Below are positions 39,538 through 51,400 of a DNA stretch of 64,000 bases, piece after piece (within the stretch, counting starts at the first letter, position 1; the number at the start of each line of letters is the position of its first letter). The stretch comes from Straminergon stramineum. Its lineage: Eukaryota; Streptophyta; Bryopsida; Hypnales; Calliergonaceae. Under the pieces are notes generated by a model, which worked only from the letters and a program-made list of their open reading frames with translations, was not told where the DNA came from and did not search any database. The DNA lies in the NCBI GenBank assembly GCA_963920665.1, contig OY987269.1:10108501-10172500 (forward strand), given 5' to 3'. Made by a program: the position numbers and the translations under genes.

Positions 39538-40468
39538 TTAACCCCTAAAGTTCTACAACTATGTTTTCACTGAAAATGCTTCAAAACTGCCATTTTTAGT
39601 ACAAGTGCCAAATTTTTGAAAAAAAACTTTTTTTGACACATTTAACCATAGGATCTTGTAGTATACTGACTTGAGAGCATGTGGTAAAAAATTCAAAAAT
39701 TTTCACCACATGGATTGCAATATATAAGCTTTTAAATTCACTAAAATCATTTTTTGGGCCCTGCAAAAAACAGGGCAGCTGCACTTCACAAGCTCACTTC
39801 TCTATGAAAAAATGTCCGAAATGGTGGTGCTTCTTTGTATTCTTTTTTCTAGACAAGTTGGCCACATGCTTGAAAAATTTCAGATCATTTGGAATTGTAC
39901 AATATATAGGAAAAAAATAGTAAGTAGATAGTAATAGAGAATGATTCAAAATACTAAATTCTTAAGAATTTAATTATGGAATTGAAAAATGCCAATTCCA
40001 ATGGTTGCAATGTTATGATAAACAATCTACATCATATGATTTTATTTTTTCCAAAAATATTGAAAATTGAGTAAGATAAAGGACTTTGAAGTTTATTTTA
40101 GAGTAGAGAATCCGTAACTACCCGCAAATAAAAAATCCTCATAACTTTTGACTCCTTGATCAAAATGGAATGATTCAAAGCTTTCCAAGTACATATAACT
40201 CTAGAAAAACAATTTCAAATTTCAGTTTTTGAAAAAAATGATTTTTTTCATCTGTCCGGACTGCCCAATTACGAAAAAAAGCAACATATTAGGCCATGGC
40301 TTTTGACTCGTATTTCCAAATGTCATGAGATTTAGTGCATCTGAAAGATATTCCTCGTCTCCACCTTCTATTAAAATTTGGGTCAAAAATATAGAAATCT
40401 CCAACCACACGTACCTGCCCAAAATTGCTATACAACCAAAAAACAGAGGTTGGTCCTTTAGGGGTTAA
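39538..40468. mobile_element. TTAA MITE, family P2 (931 bases)
   Basis: TTAACCCCTAAAG begins it and GGTCCTTTAGGGGTTAA ends it, with TTAA at both edges. The interior shares AACCATAGGATCTTGTAGTA with 22666-23815 (allowing small differences) and a decayed copy near 50460. It is non-coding. Confidence 0.8.
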
Positions 40469-41748
40469 TATAGACTTAAATTTTTGGATTGCTTTTGGTT
40501 TAACAAGGCAAAGCTAAAACATAGTTTCTCCTAGTAGTTACATAGAAGTATAAACATCATAGATATTAATTAGCCAAAGTGATTTCAATTCCAGAAAATT
40601 TGAGAAACAAATTCAAGTTTTCTAAAATCAAAATTGCTTTGGCCAACTTCCATAATGTTTACACTTCCATCATGTGAGTAGGAAAAAACTACATTTTATG
40701 AGTAATTTGTCTTGTTGCCAATCAAGAAGCAACAATAGTTCAAACCCAATATAAAAAAATAGTTTTGTGGAGATCAGAAACTAGCTTCCCCCACTTTTCA
40801 ATTTCATGGGCCTCATCATATAACTTTGTCAACCAATTGTTCCGATTCTCCTCTTGCAAATATTGCACACTTCCATATAGAATTCCAAAAATTCTTTTTA
40901 TCTTTTAATGCAAGGTTTGATTGATTAAAGGTACATCGAAGTCCACCCTCAATAACTTAAGTTCTCGCACTTCAAGTTCCAAGACTTGTGGCAGTCATTC
41001 ACCACAAACCTTGACAATCAATTTAGGGAGAATCTCAGCTTCTCAAGTGTACTGTTAAGGAATGATAGGCAATTTCATTAAAATGGCATATGCCATGTGC
41101 CATTTTGACATAAGTAGCTGAAGGACCTTGATTGTGGTGGTTTTAGGGTTGTGTTACGTAGCTGGTTTAGGGTGATTGTGGGTGTGCCTCATTGCTTCGC
41201 TTCATATGAATGCACTTTTTCTATAGAATCTGCAATAATACCGCCATTTTAATGAAATTCAATAGAGACTAATTGTACCTGAGAAAAGGCCATAGATGTA
41301 GTTGGTGAAAGTCTTGTCTACAGAGCTAGTACTGTAGAATGATCATGGAATTTGGGGTCATGGACCAAGGTGCCCTGGCCCCCTCCTAATTGGACATTTT
41401 TTGTCTAGTCATGATGGGCACAAGTGTGGGTGTCTTCATTAATTTTGTTTAGTTCTCAAGTAGGTGGCTAGAAAATTACAAAAATTATCCCTAATACGGC
41501 CCTTTCAAATAGATGACAATGGAGACAGGAATACCTTCTATTTTTTGTTTAGCAAAGTACTTTGTACATATATTGTTGGGGTGCCCATGCTTCTTGCAGT
41601 CTACAGAAGAGCTCATGATCCAAAGCAATATTCATGGATGAAATAGACACACAATTGAGCTATAGCTGGAGATAAAACGGGCACTTTGCATTGTATTATA
41701 TAATGCTTGCAACAATGAAAATCGTCAAGGAAGCCTTGTCACGAGAAA
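40469..41748. other. Intergenic stretch containing one small MITE
   Basis: No supported gene. A 189-base MITE is listed separately at 41071-41259. The open frame at 41464-41646 has no motif. Confidence 0.35.
41071..41259. mobile_element. 189-base MITE with perfect 17-base inverted repeats
   Basis: AATTTCATTAAAATGGC (41071-41087) and its exact complement GCCATTTTAATGAAATT (41243-41259) bound a short non-coding interior. The left arm is followed by the palindrome ATGGCATATGCCAT. No target duplication is evident. Confidence 0.6.
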
Positions 41749-44700
41749 TCATATCAATAATCTTTGTTGCTCTTCCTCTGCAATTCGATGTAAATTATCC
41801 ACTGCAAATCTCACTTGCTGTCGTGGTGTGACGAAACTGTCCCCATCATTCTTCTTTGGTTTCCAAGATGCCATAATACTGTCTGTTGAAACATAGTCGG
41901 CTTGCGAGGCCGTTCGGTCAATCTTCCATCTGAAATTAGTCTTCGTGTCCCATCCTGTGTACAATCGTTGCAAATCCTTGGATGTGCCACATGGTACGTA
42001 CCATTGCACAAGAACTTCACGAAAGTGATCAACAACTGGATCAAATTGTGGATTCTCCACTACCCTACCAAGCCACACGGGCTCATCACAATCCAATGTT
42101 GGTCTCACAAATACATAGAAACCTTCTCGGAGGTCCGTAGCGACATTATACGCCCGTGGTGGCCTCCCTTGTAGAGTGCCAATATACGGGTCCTCTAATT
42201 GTAGCTCTTCTCGTGTACGTCCATCTTGCATGAAGTCCGTCATAAAATCCCCTGGTTGTCAAGTTCGTGGCCAGAATCCTTGTTTCAATTCCTCAGAGTT
42301 TGTAGCCTCTGGTTCAATTGTATCATGCATGGCATTCCTCACATCAGTCCAGTATGTAACCAACTGTGACATGCGGGCCTTGTACTCGGCCGTTCCATCT
42401 TCGTTTGATACGTTCGTCCAATGTTGGATATACCCGCTGAGTCCACGTAGAATCTCCGATAGGTTTGTCATTTTTCTAGGCTTCACGCATACGAGATCAC
42501 CTTCCGGAAGTACAAGTTTATGATTGGCATCTTCCCTCCATAGCTTCAATCCGTCTTTGGGCAACCACGGAATGTCAATACAAGCTAGTTTGTACTGCAT
42601 GATCGGCCACCCATTGTCATCCATGAAGAATTTATATTGCCTTCCGTTGGAGTGACCCACTAGTTGATTCTTGTTCATTCCAATATAAGGTTTGATATAA
42701 GCCTTGAAATTGGGTACCTCTTCTATCAGATGGGGAATGAATGGAACTTCGTCCATTTCCATGTAGGACTGCATCAACAATGGCAAGTTTGGATGGTCTT
42801 TCTTGCGGAGTTCCATACTCCAACGCCCAAAAGATGCATCGATGTCATCGTGGGTGTGTCCCACTATCATGAATGACACGACCACCTCTTTTACAATTCG
42901 TCTAGCAACCAAGAGGGACCAGAAACAAAAGACATATCTATTTTTGTTTTCCCTCCAAGAATTGTCCATTTGAATGTGTAGTACCGGTGGCAATGGTCTA
43001 GCTTCGATAGGATGCAAAGGAACATCTCCCAACGAATGAACGCAGACCGCACTCCCGTTGAGCAATGCCCGATACAAAGGTGTGCTGCCCACCCCTCTAA
43101 ACAATAATCGGGAGGACTTTGCGGGTGGATCTTCTAAATCTCGCAACAATTTGGCAATGGACCCCACAGTGAAGTTGCTGTCACTCGGGATTACATCCAA
43201 ACTATAATGCGCATACTTGCTGTCCCCGTGCCCATGTGCAAACATTCCCGACACTTTCACAGGCAACTTCATGAATCTGTCTAGGGCCTTCGTTTTTCTG
43301 GCCAACGCAGGACATACTGTTTTTGAATGGTCCATCTTGTCATGCATGATGGATAGTAGTTGAGACGGTCGTAATTTGGATAACCATCTACTACGATAAT
43401 AGGCATGGCGACAGGCTTCTTGAAGAAACAAGTGCTTTTCGAAACGCTTTTGAATCCTTTGATGGTCCTCTGATCCTAGAGCGAAGGAGGCCCGTAATTG
43501 CTTCAAGTTGTCGCAGATGCTACATCTTGCAAAGGAATCTCCCCTTCCTTTGATGACGTACTCGAAAAAATATTTTGTTCGAATCCTACTAAAGCAAGAC
43601 TGCGATAAGGGTGACAATCCCAATTCCTTGTTTGCCTACACTCCATGCAAGGCACATCAACACTAGTTAGTGCTCGAAGTCTTTGAAGGTTACTATAGAA
43701 AATGGATTTCTTACACGAGAAAGTTGGAGGCTGTCCCATTCATCCCACATAATATGGTTCAGAGACCTCGAGCTCTTACCTCATTCACAGTAGCCAGTAA
43801 ATCCTTCCATTGAGTACCGGTAGGAAGAACTTTGACACAGACTTTCTCGCCTGTGTCCAAAGTACGTGACAAGTGGGGCATGTGGTCTGCACTTGCCTCC
43901 AACAACGACCGAAGAGTCTCAATGGCCTGACCAGTGGGCGTCCTTGTTTTTATTGTGTTCAAGTTGCCATGAGGAGCACCCCTCATGTCGGCCGCGGCCC
44001 GGGCCTTATATCTCTGAAAAGTGCGTAGAGGGACGTTGTGGAGAATCCTCCAAGCATGCGGACAGATGTCTATGCCTTCCACTGTGACAATTTCCCTCCC
44101 CCGTACGCCCCCTTCGTGCATCGTCCTATGGACGTCCAAATTTTTGGTGAACTTGACTTGAAAAGTCTGATGGTGCATTTCAATGCGAAGTGCACGAATG
44201 GTGGTCGGAGAGAATTTTTGAATACAATCATTATCGTAGCAATGATGTATGAAGACAGCCGCAGTGGACTCATTTGATAACATCTTGGTTCTCTTCTGTA
44301 GCACTGCTGCTGCACGAGTTCGTCTGTCATAGCGGTATTGGCGTTTGCCCACTCTTCTACGATTTCCCTCTAATTCTTTATCTATAACACGTCGTTTGCG
44401 AGCATGATCATATACGCTAACGTACCCGGTCTCACCATGATAAAACAATTGTCGCGTTGGCCAACGCAAACAAGTGTCCCCGACACTTGGGTCCCCATTG
44501 TATACCTCCAAGACCACGATGCCCACATCATCCTCCCCTAACCTACTTTGCCCATCAATACACTCGTTCGGACTTGGAGTAATTATAATGACTTTGGCGA
44601 AATCGGTACCATCTGCGTGCCTGGCAAGAAGTGCCTTACCCGACCATCCATCACGGTCAATGCCCTCGCAGTCAAGGATGGGACGAGAGTCATCATCTAC

Positions 44701-44793
44701 CGGAAAGGATTTCTCCAAATTCACATCCTCCTCTTTACATTCTTGGAACCCCTGGACAACACATTCCAGGAAATAGACTTTAAGACGTAGGCA
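41749..44793 (-). pseudogene. Transposase-like gene (DUF7869/KDZ-like DDE), in-frame TGA
   Basis: On the minus strand one open exon runs from 44793 or lower down to 43780. A GT-AG intron (43779-43636) follows, then a second exon from 43635, all in phase. The first exon is basic and has RCVIDK/KRRVGKRQYRYDRRTR-like stretches. The second has RCSICDNLKQLRASF, then LHIQMDNSWRENKNRYVF and SFMIVGHTHDDIDASFGRW, the pattern I associate with the putative DDE transposase domain DUF7869 (name recalled, not searched). Reading is stopped by one TGA at 42259-42261, after GFWPRT. The same frame continues immediately to 41749 and encodes a plausible C-terminal domain (EPVWLGRVVENP, then VQWYVPCG). TGA is a single C-to-T change from CGA, so I infer recent inactivation, but a natural stop is possible. 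The 5' end is incomplete: a stop lies just above 44793 and an upstream exon is expected. A palindrome array lies about 1 kb upstream. Confidence 0.75.
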
Positions 44794-45780
44794 TCAGAAG
44801 CAAAAACTCTATTACAAGGAACCCATGCTTAGTAGAAAGTTTTGTGATGTACATTTGCTTCTATGTCAACGACATGAATTATGACAACTGATATCAAATA
44901 CAAGCACATGGAGATCACAGAATTCATTGTCAAAAGCATGGGCTTATAATAGTCCATAAGAAACATGCTATTCAGGGTTGAATGAACCTCATCTCCATCT
45001 GATTCGCACGACAAAGCCATACGAATTACCAGTCAAACGAAATAGACTGACAAGGGATGAGAGTCCATTGTAGAATACATCCCCGACATCGTAGACTGGA
45101 AGATACACTCCACTCCCATGTCGCAATACAGAGAATCATCCTGCGTAATCCGCAATACAATGTGCGAGTTGAATGAAACCAACTCTGACTACGAAAACTA
45201 CATGTCAAAAGCATAACAAGCAAATCAAAGAGCAAGACAAGCTTGCATATTCCACTCTTTCAAATAAATAGGAATCATATTGGCATCTCTTCATTCTACT
45301 ATTCTAGTATCAGCCATTAGATTGGGTGCTCTGAACCAAAGGAAGGAGCCAATAATCACGGAATGCAGCAAGTCTAATTCTATCAACTTATATTCAGGTA
45401 GGGGAAATTACATCTCGCGATTGAATCATGCATGATATTAGGAGTGTTCCTTGTAAGCGGACAAATTAGGGTCGCAAGGTCACCAAAACAAAATTGATAT
45501 CATCCACAACAATCACCTCATACAAACTCGCAGGGAGATCCGAAGGGCGTTTCTCTGGAGTATAATTTCCAACTGTAACTATACCCCCCGCCTTGTCTTT
45601 CTATTCTAGAATGTTGTCAGATTAATCTAGACATCAGTATCCCACAAGTGGATGCAATTTAGGCCGCGCGCTTCAAAGTGCTCAGTGAATGTCTGATAAT
45701 CTCCTATCACTGGAAGTAATTTAGAGCACGAGCAGTAGAATGTCCAAGGACAGCATCCACATCTCTAATACATCAAAACC

Positions 45781-46110
45781 ATTCAAACCGCGCGGTCTAA
45801 ACTGCTTCAGGACTGCATCCGAAAATTTGATCCGAGGACTGTTTAGACCACACGGTCTAAATTGCTTCAGGACTGCATCCGAAAATTTGATCTGAGGACA
45901 ATTTAGACTGCGCGGTCTAAACTGCTTCAAGACTGCATCCGAAAATTTGATCCAAGGACAGTTTAGACCGCGCGGTCTAAACTGCTTCAAGACTGCATCC
46001 GAAAATTTGATCCGAGGACAATTTAGACCGCGTGGTCTAAACTGCTTCAGGACTGCATCTGAAAATTTGATCCGAGGACAGTTTAGACCGCGCGGTCTAA
46101 ACTAATTTTT
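45781..46110. repeat. Exact 60-base tandem array with palindromic core
   Basis: Five to six units follow with a period of exactly 60 bases from 45781. Each unit holds a variant of TTTAGACCGCGCGGTCTAAA followed by ACTGCTTCAGGACTGCATCC and GAAAATTTGATCCGAGGACA. Differences between units are few and mostly C/T or G/A. The period is a multiple of three without stops, so the minus strand gives an artificial repeated peptide (KQFRPRGLN...), which I do not consider a protein. Confidence 0.9.
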
Positions 46111-46139
46111 GAGCTTAAAAAATTCGACATAATAAATAT

Positions 46140-46535
46140 CCACATAATTTAAACCATGCGGTATGAATTGTTTACAGAGATCCATTTTGCTCGACAGTTT
46201 GGACCACGCGGTTGAAACTGCTCAACAACTATCGACAACAAGAATATCTGGAAACAATTCAAATCGCATAGTGAAAACTATATGGATAATTATTATGTCG
46301 AATTCTTCAGGTTCAAAAAATAGTTTAGACCGCACGGTCTGAACATTGGATTTAACGTTGGCACCCGTGATGTGACAAACTTGTTGAAAGCAAGATGAGA
46401 ATGACTAGGAGGCAAACTTTCTCAGCCACTTTTACTAGCTCAAATAATTCAGAGCAAGCACTTTCATGTGTGCGCATAATTATGCAACACTTACATCGGT
46501 CACTATTTCTTACAACAGTTCAAACCATCGGGTAT
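46140..46535. repeat. Scattered degenerate copies of the palindrome
   Basis: Decayed copies of the same palindrome occur singly near 46150, 46197, 46257, 46321 and 46504, for example TTTAGACCGCACGGTCTGAA at about 46324. The spacer sequence no longer matches the 60-base unit. Copies become less palindromic with distance from the tandem core. Confidence 0.65.
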
Positions 46536-47744
46536 GAATTTTGTTGTCATTGCATTCGTCACTATCACAAGCCAGAAATTTCACTTGCGAAATTCCATGA
46601 TTGCAATACAATGATGTGACCCAACATTTGCAATAACCTAATAGTAATTTAGACAAAGATCAACCTAATTATTTACCATAAACTATGATCGCCGATATAT
46701 CATTCGTACAGGTTAGTTGGTATTCAACAATCTGAATGGCAATAGTGAAAGCTACGAATACGTACTACGACAATGGAGAATGCAGAATTGTATTGAGCTA
46801 GGAATGGAGGTGCGTTGAGAAAGTTCTCAGCATGCATAACAATTCAACAGGAGAAGTTCAACTACAAACAAATTCACAATGCCACGAAATTATGCAATTC
46901 ATCGTTTCGGAGTACTACAATTCGAAATTTACCGATTAACACCTTCAACTATTCCTGGACTTCGTCGTGAAGCAATTTATCTATTCACCTATTTTGAATC
47001 GACAAACCACTCTACTGCAACAATTGAAGAACCTACCCTTCCAGCATTGCATGAATTGACGAATTCATAATGCCGCGATTGAGCATTTCGACATTTCTAC
47101 AATTTGGACTGCAAAATTCCACCATTTCAACGAGTACGCATTCTAGAACCTTTGTATTCAACCTCTGACTCACATACACTACAGAAATTGACAATCATGC
47201 AATTCAACTTAAATGAGTGAATTTGTGATGACAATAGTGAACCCTATTTCTTCGAAGTAGAGCAAACATCCTTGCCCGAAAATGAAGACCCCAACCCCGG
47301 CGTGACACCTATCGTACCTTAAGTGAAAGCACAGCTACTCTGTGAAGCTCTTCATCGTTCACAGCCTCCGACGAGCAGCCAAATGCGGCAAACAAGTACT
47401 AGAATGATCGACGTGTATAGCATGGAGAAGCGCAAGGAGAAAGTGGGACTCGGACGGCGAAAGCAAGACAACGCAGGTGAAAGAGAGACCCTCACCGCCC
47501 GATGGGGCTTTAAATGTGGCTCTTATTGTGATGGCTAGTTGCGGACGACAATGTCAGGCTCATTACTTCACACTTATGAGGCCCACAATCCAATGATGCG
47601 TCCTCTATGAACTTCATAATTATCAAAATCGATTCATATAATTATATTTTTTCAACTACCCAAGGCCTTCTGTGACCTTACAGGAATTCACTCCAAATTG
47701 AAAAATAAAAATATAAAATTCATTTCCATAAGTCTCATCAATTT
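46536..47744. other. Possible promoter/leader of the minus-strand transposase gene
   Basis: The stretch 47280-47560 is distinctly CG-rich in AT-rich surroundings. On the minus strand it offers a TTTAAAG TATA-like word followed by pyrimidine-rich leader sequence and a donor-like CTTAAG/GTACGA near 47315. It could be the leader exon of the transposase gene that ends at 41749. The evidence is composition and position only. The short plus-strand open frame at 47323-47538 is not supported by any motif. Confidence 0.25.
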
Positions 47745-48440
47745 GTTTTGGGAATTGTACAAATTCGCACTAGACATGTTAGATAGAACACAGGAAGAGA
47801 AAACACAACAATGTCATTGATGGCTTCAAAGATTATAATGTTTGAACATGAGGGCATTAAAATTACATAAGTGGCTTCAAGTCTTTTAGTCTTCTTCGCT
47901 TGTGAAATTCTAATGGTCAACATAAAAATATGAGGGTAGCTGCCCTAATATACATAACCTAAGTGAAATTATGGCTTTTGAAAATGTACTCTACAATTTC
48001 GTGAAAAGAATTTTAACTATCATTTCAAATTTTATAATATTTGAGAGTCGCTTCCAAGAGCCCCCAACACCACACTAAATAGTGAAATTAGGGTGCCTTA
48101 ACAATTAGATTGACTTAACGGATCCCCCAAAAGGTACTTTAGAAGCCATCAAAGTCAACAAAAATTTCAACATATATTTCCATTTGTATACATGAAGGTT
48201 CATGAGTTCCAATTACTACAACACCTAATTCAAAAGTAGTCCATTCTTGTAAATAATGCAATACTAAGTATTTATATAGTGTGAGGCAACTTAATTTCAC
48301 TATTTAGTATTGAAAGTTAGGATTGCAATAGACACCCTTGCATAGAACCTTGAATGTAAATAGTGCTATCTATCATAATTTCTACAATTGCATCCTTCAT
48401 GCTCATACTAGATGTCAAAAATAATTTATTCACACATGTA
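47745..48440. mobile_element. Decayed family P1 copy interrupted by a MITE
   Basis: Homology to 5156-5800 runs over 47745-48073 (shared ACTAGACATGTTAGA and GATTATAATGTTTGA words) and resumes at 48309-48440. Between the two parts lies the 235-base MITE at 48074-48308. The ends with TTAA are lost or mutated. Confidence 0.6.
48074..48308. mobile_element. 235-base MITE, second copy at 57228-57472
   Basis: The ends ACTAAATAGTGAAATTAGG and its complement AATTTCACTATTTAGT are inverted repeats. The interior aligns with 57228-57472 (shared TACAACA.TAAT..AAAAGTAGT). It is inserted in a decayed P1 element. It is non-coding. Confidence 0.7.
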
Positions 48441-51400
48441 AACTACTATAAGTCTATAACTAGGTTAGGGTTTCTCTAAGTTCAAAGTTTTATGGAGATT
48501 TTTTTCAAAATCAACAAAATAGTGACTGGATCCACGCAACCAAAACAAAAGAAAAATTGAATTTCCTAGTATTGTTTGTGGTTCAGGCTTTTCTAGTACT
48601 AGGAAGTACCCTAACTTAATTATGTAGAGATGAAATTTCTATGGTCTATTCCAACACTAGGCAAGCATGTGCCTACCAAAGATCTCTTATAAAAATATTA
48701 TTTTATGTGCTATACGTTCATGCAAATAAGGCTCCCTTGCATGCGCAATTTTGAACACTGAATATGGTTCCAAGATCATTTTCTTGCTGAAATCTCTTCA
48801 CCATTAAGTCTTCCCAATTGGCCAATTTTTTTGTTTTTTTGGAGAATTGTTTTTCCTATTTTTTACAAATTTAAAGTTAACGTGAAACTACCTATTTGCA
48901 TGAGATTTTAGACTTTTCTAATTCTTCTACTTAAAGAATTTTTCTATGCTTTTCCTTTCTAGGGTACCTTCCTCTTAAAGGTGTCTACATTGAACATATT
49001 TTTCATACTTTTTTAAAATTGTTTTTCTAATTATATAGTACTTCCAAAAAAATCATGAATACTAGGCGAAATGCAACAAAAAATAGATGGTGTTTCTTGC
49101 AATGACCCTCCATTCCTATAATTATTAAAATGTACAAGCGATACACGGACTCATTATCCCCTATAGATTTCGTAACTGCAGGAATTGAATCTTAGACCCA
49201 CCTTTTCACTTTTCATAAACTGTAACTTGGTTGAGATCCTCACACTTGGCTGAAGGAACTCAAATTAGCTAGTAAAATACATTATTCTTTTGTTGTACTT
49301 AATGTGTTTTAAATCATGTTGAATCTCTGGAATTGAAATTCGTATGATCTGGGAAAATATAATCAATAAGTACTTGGCATTCACTCATGTTATTTTGCAA
49401 GAATTTTCATAATTTCATTGATCAAGGACATCCAATTTAGCTTACAAATGATGCTACAATCGCTTGATTCAATTTCACTACTCTAGAACTTCCAACATAG
49501 GTCTCCCTCTCTTTCTCTTAGTCTCTATATCACCTCTCACCTTCAGTTGCAAACTCCTCTTTCCTTTCTAGCCTTTTTATGGTAGAGTGTGGTTTCATTC
49601 AAACTGAACCCTTTAGTGCTCGATTGACCAGTTTTGGATTGATTTGGGGACATTTTGTCTGCTACTGTTCACAAAACATTTTATTTCAAAAAATCCTGGG
49701 AACAACGCAATTAGAGTATCTTCATATGCTCCAAACAAAACCAATTTCAAGAGAGTGTCCAAAAATGCATCAGCTATGCCTATCCAAACTTAAATGTCTC
49801 GAGTCTTCACAAGTGAAATAATATAAACAAATACATATTTAATGTAAGGGATGACTACTTATATGTGGGAAAAAACTAGATGGAAGGTTTTTGATTGATT
49901 TTAGGAGCCATTACTAAAATTTTAACCCAATTGTGGTAGATCATATGTAGTACCAGTGTTGAAGGCTATTTACAACATATTAATCTTTGAAGATTATTTA
50001 CAAGCATGTGCATAGTTGGATCACTTTCATTTTGTGTTTGGTTCAAGTATTTGCCCTATAGAACCAATTGATAGGATGTAGGTTTTCATTCTTAGAGCTT
50101 TCACAAAATTTCACTTTGTCAAAATTGTATTCCAAAATTGTGCTCGCCTCCCAAATCAACCACTGTCACTAAAGGGTTAAATTACTGCATGATCGAATCA
50201 ACTAACTTGCATCGATCATAATCACCAACTCTAGGCCAGTTTCAAGTTAAGTGAATAGAATTTATCCTTATGTTTATGGCACATAATTCTTTGTTTTGTA
50301 ACTTTCACCTTTTTTGCACCTCTACAAAAGCCTCGTCATACTGCTACAAGTGTAGGACTTGTGTTCAGAAGTAGTTAGCAACACAAAATGTAGAATAGAA
50401 AAATTCAAAAAGTATTTTTTTAAATTGTTACAAAAAATGTCAATTTTAGAGAAATGGACAACTCTGGATATTTTCTCAAGAATGTTTTCACCATAAATGC
50501 TCTAAAACTATCATTTCTAGTACAAGTACCAGATTTGGGTGGAACAAGAACTTTTTAAAACAAGAAATTGTAGGATCTTGTCGTATGTTGGTTAGAAAAG
50601 ATGTAGAAAACAATTTGAAAACCCTTGGAAGTACATTGCACAATGTTAGACAATATCATGTTGGATAGACATCATTTTTTCCACCTTCTGAAATAGTACG
50701 CACATACAATTTAGAATGTCACCTTCGTATGATCAAATGTCCCAAATAGTGTTATTCACTCAAATTCATTCCTTAAGACAAGTTCACTACATGCTTCAAA
50801 AAATTGAGATGATTTGGAATTGTACAACATATACTTAGAAAATATTATTTATTAAATAGTAAGTAGAAAGAAATAGAGAATGAATCTAAATACAATTTTA
50901 TTAAGACTTCAATTGTGCAATTGAACATGCCTATCCCAATGTTTGTAAAGAAATGTTATAATAAAAAATCTACACCCACTTCTTTTTTAGTTCCTAAGTA
51001 ATAAAAATGGCATATCATGCAATAATTTTTTAATTGTGTTATTGAAATTTCAGAAAATTGTTCGGACTTCAGTGTACTCCTTGGGGACATGCTCTTTGAA
51101 ATTTTTTAAAAACAAAGAATAATGATGGTGAAATGCCCCAAGTGGCTATATTCCCAAAATATATAGTTAGGATATTAAGGGGTTAGCCACTCCCTCAAAT
51201 TCCAGTGATAGTTCATGACATTGAAATTGTATGGACTGTTGTTATTTCTAGACAATTTAGAATTGACAATATTTGTACTCACTATTGCCATAATTGTGAT
51301 TTATGGATTAACAAGTTCTCCATTTATTTTGAAAACGTTGTATCATACTTGCCCTTTTTAAAAAATTCAATCTATGCAAGATAATTTTAGATATGTTACA

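Noticed and set aside
43866..44277. Plus-strand frames over the transposase-like gene
   Set aside because: They are shadows; the minus strand carries the domain-like motifs and a phase-consistent intron.
45721..45990. Minus-strand ORF with a 20-residue repeated peptide
   Set aside because: It is the translation of the 60-base non-coding tandem array, which happens to have a period divisible by three and no stops.
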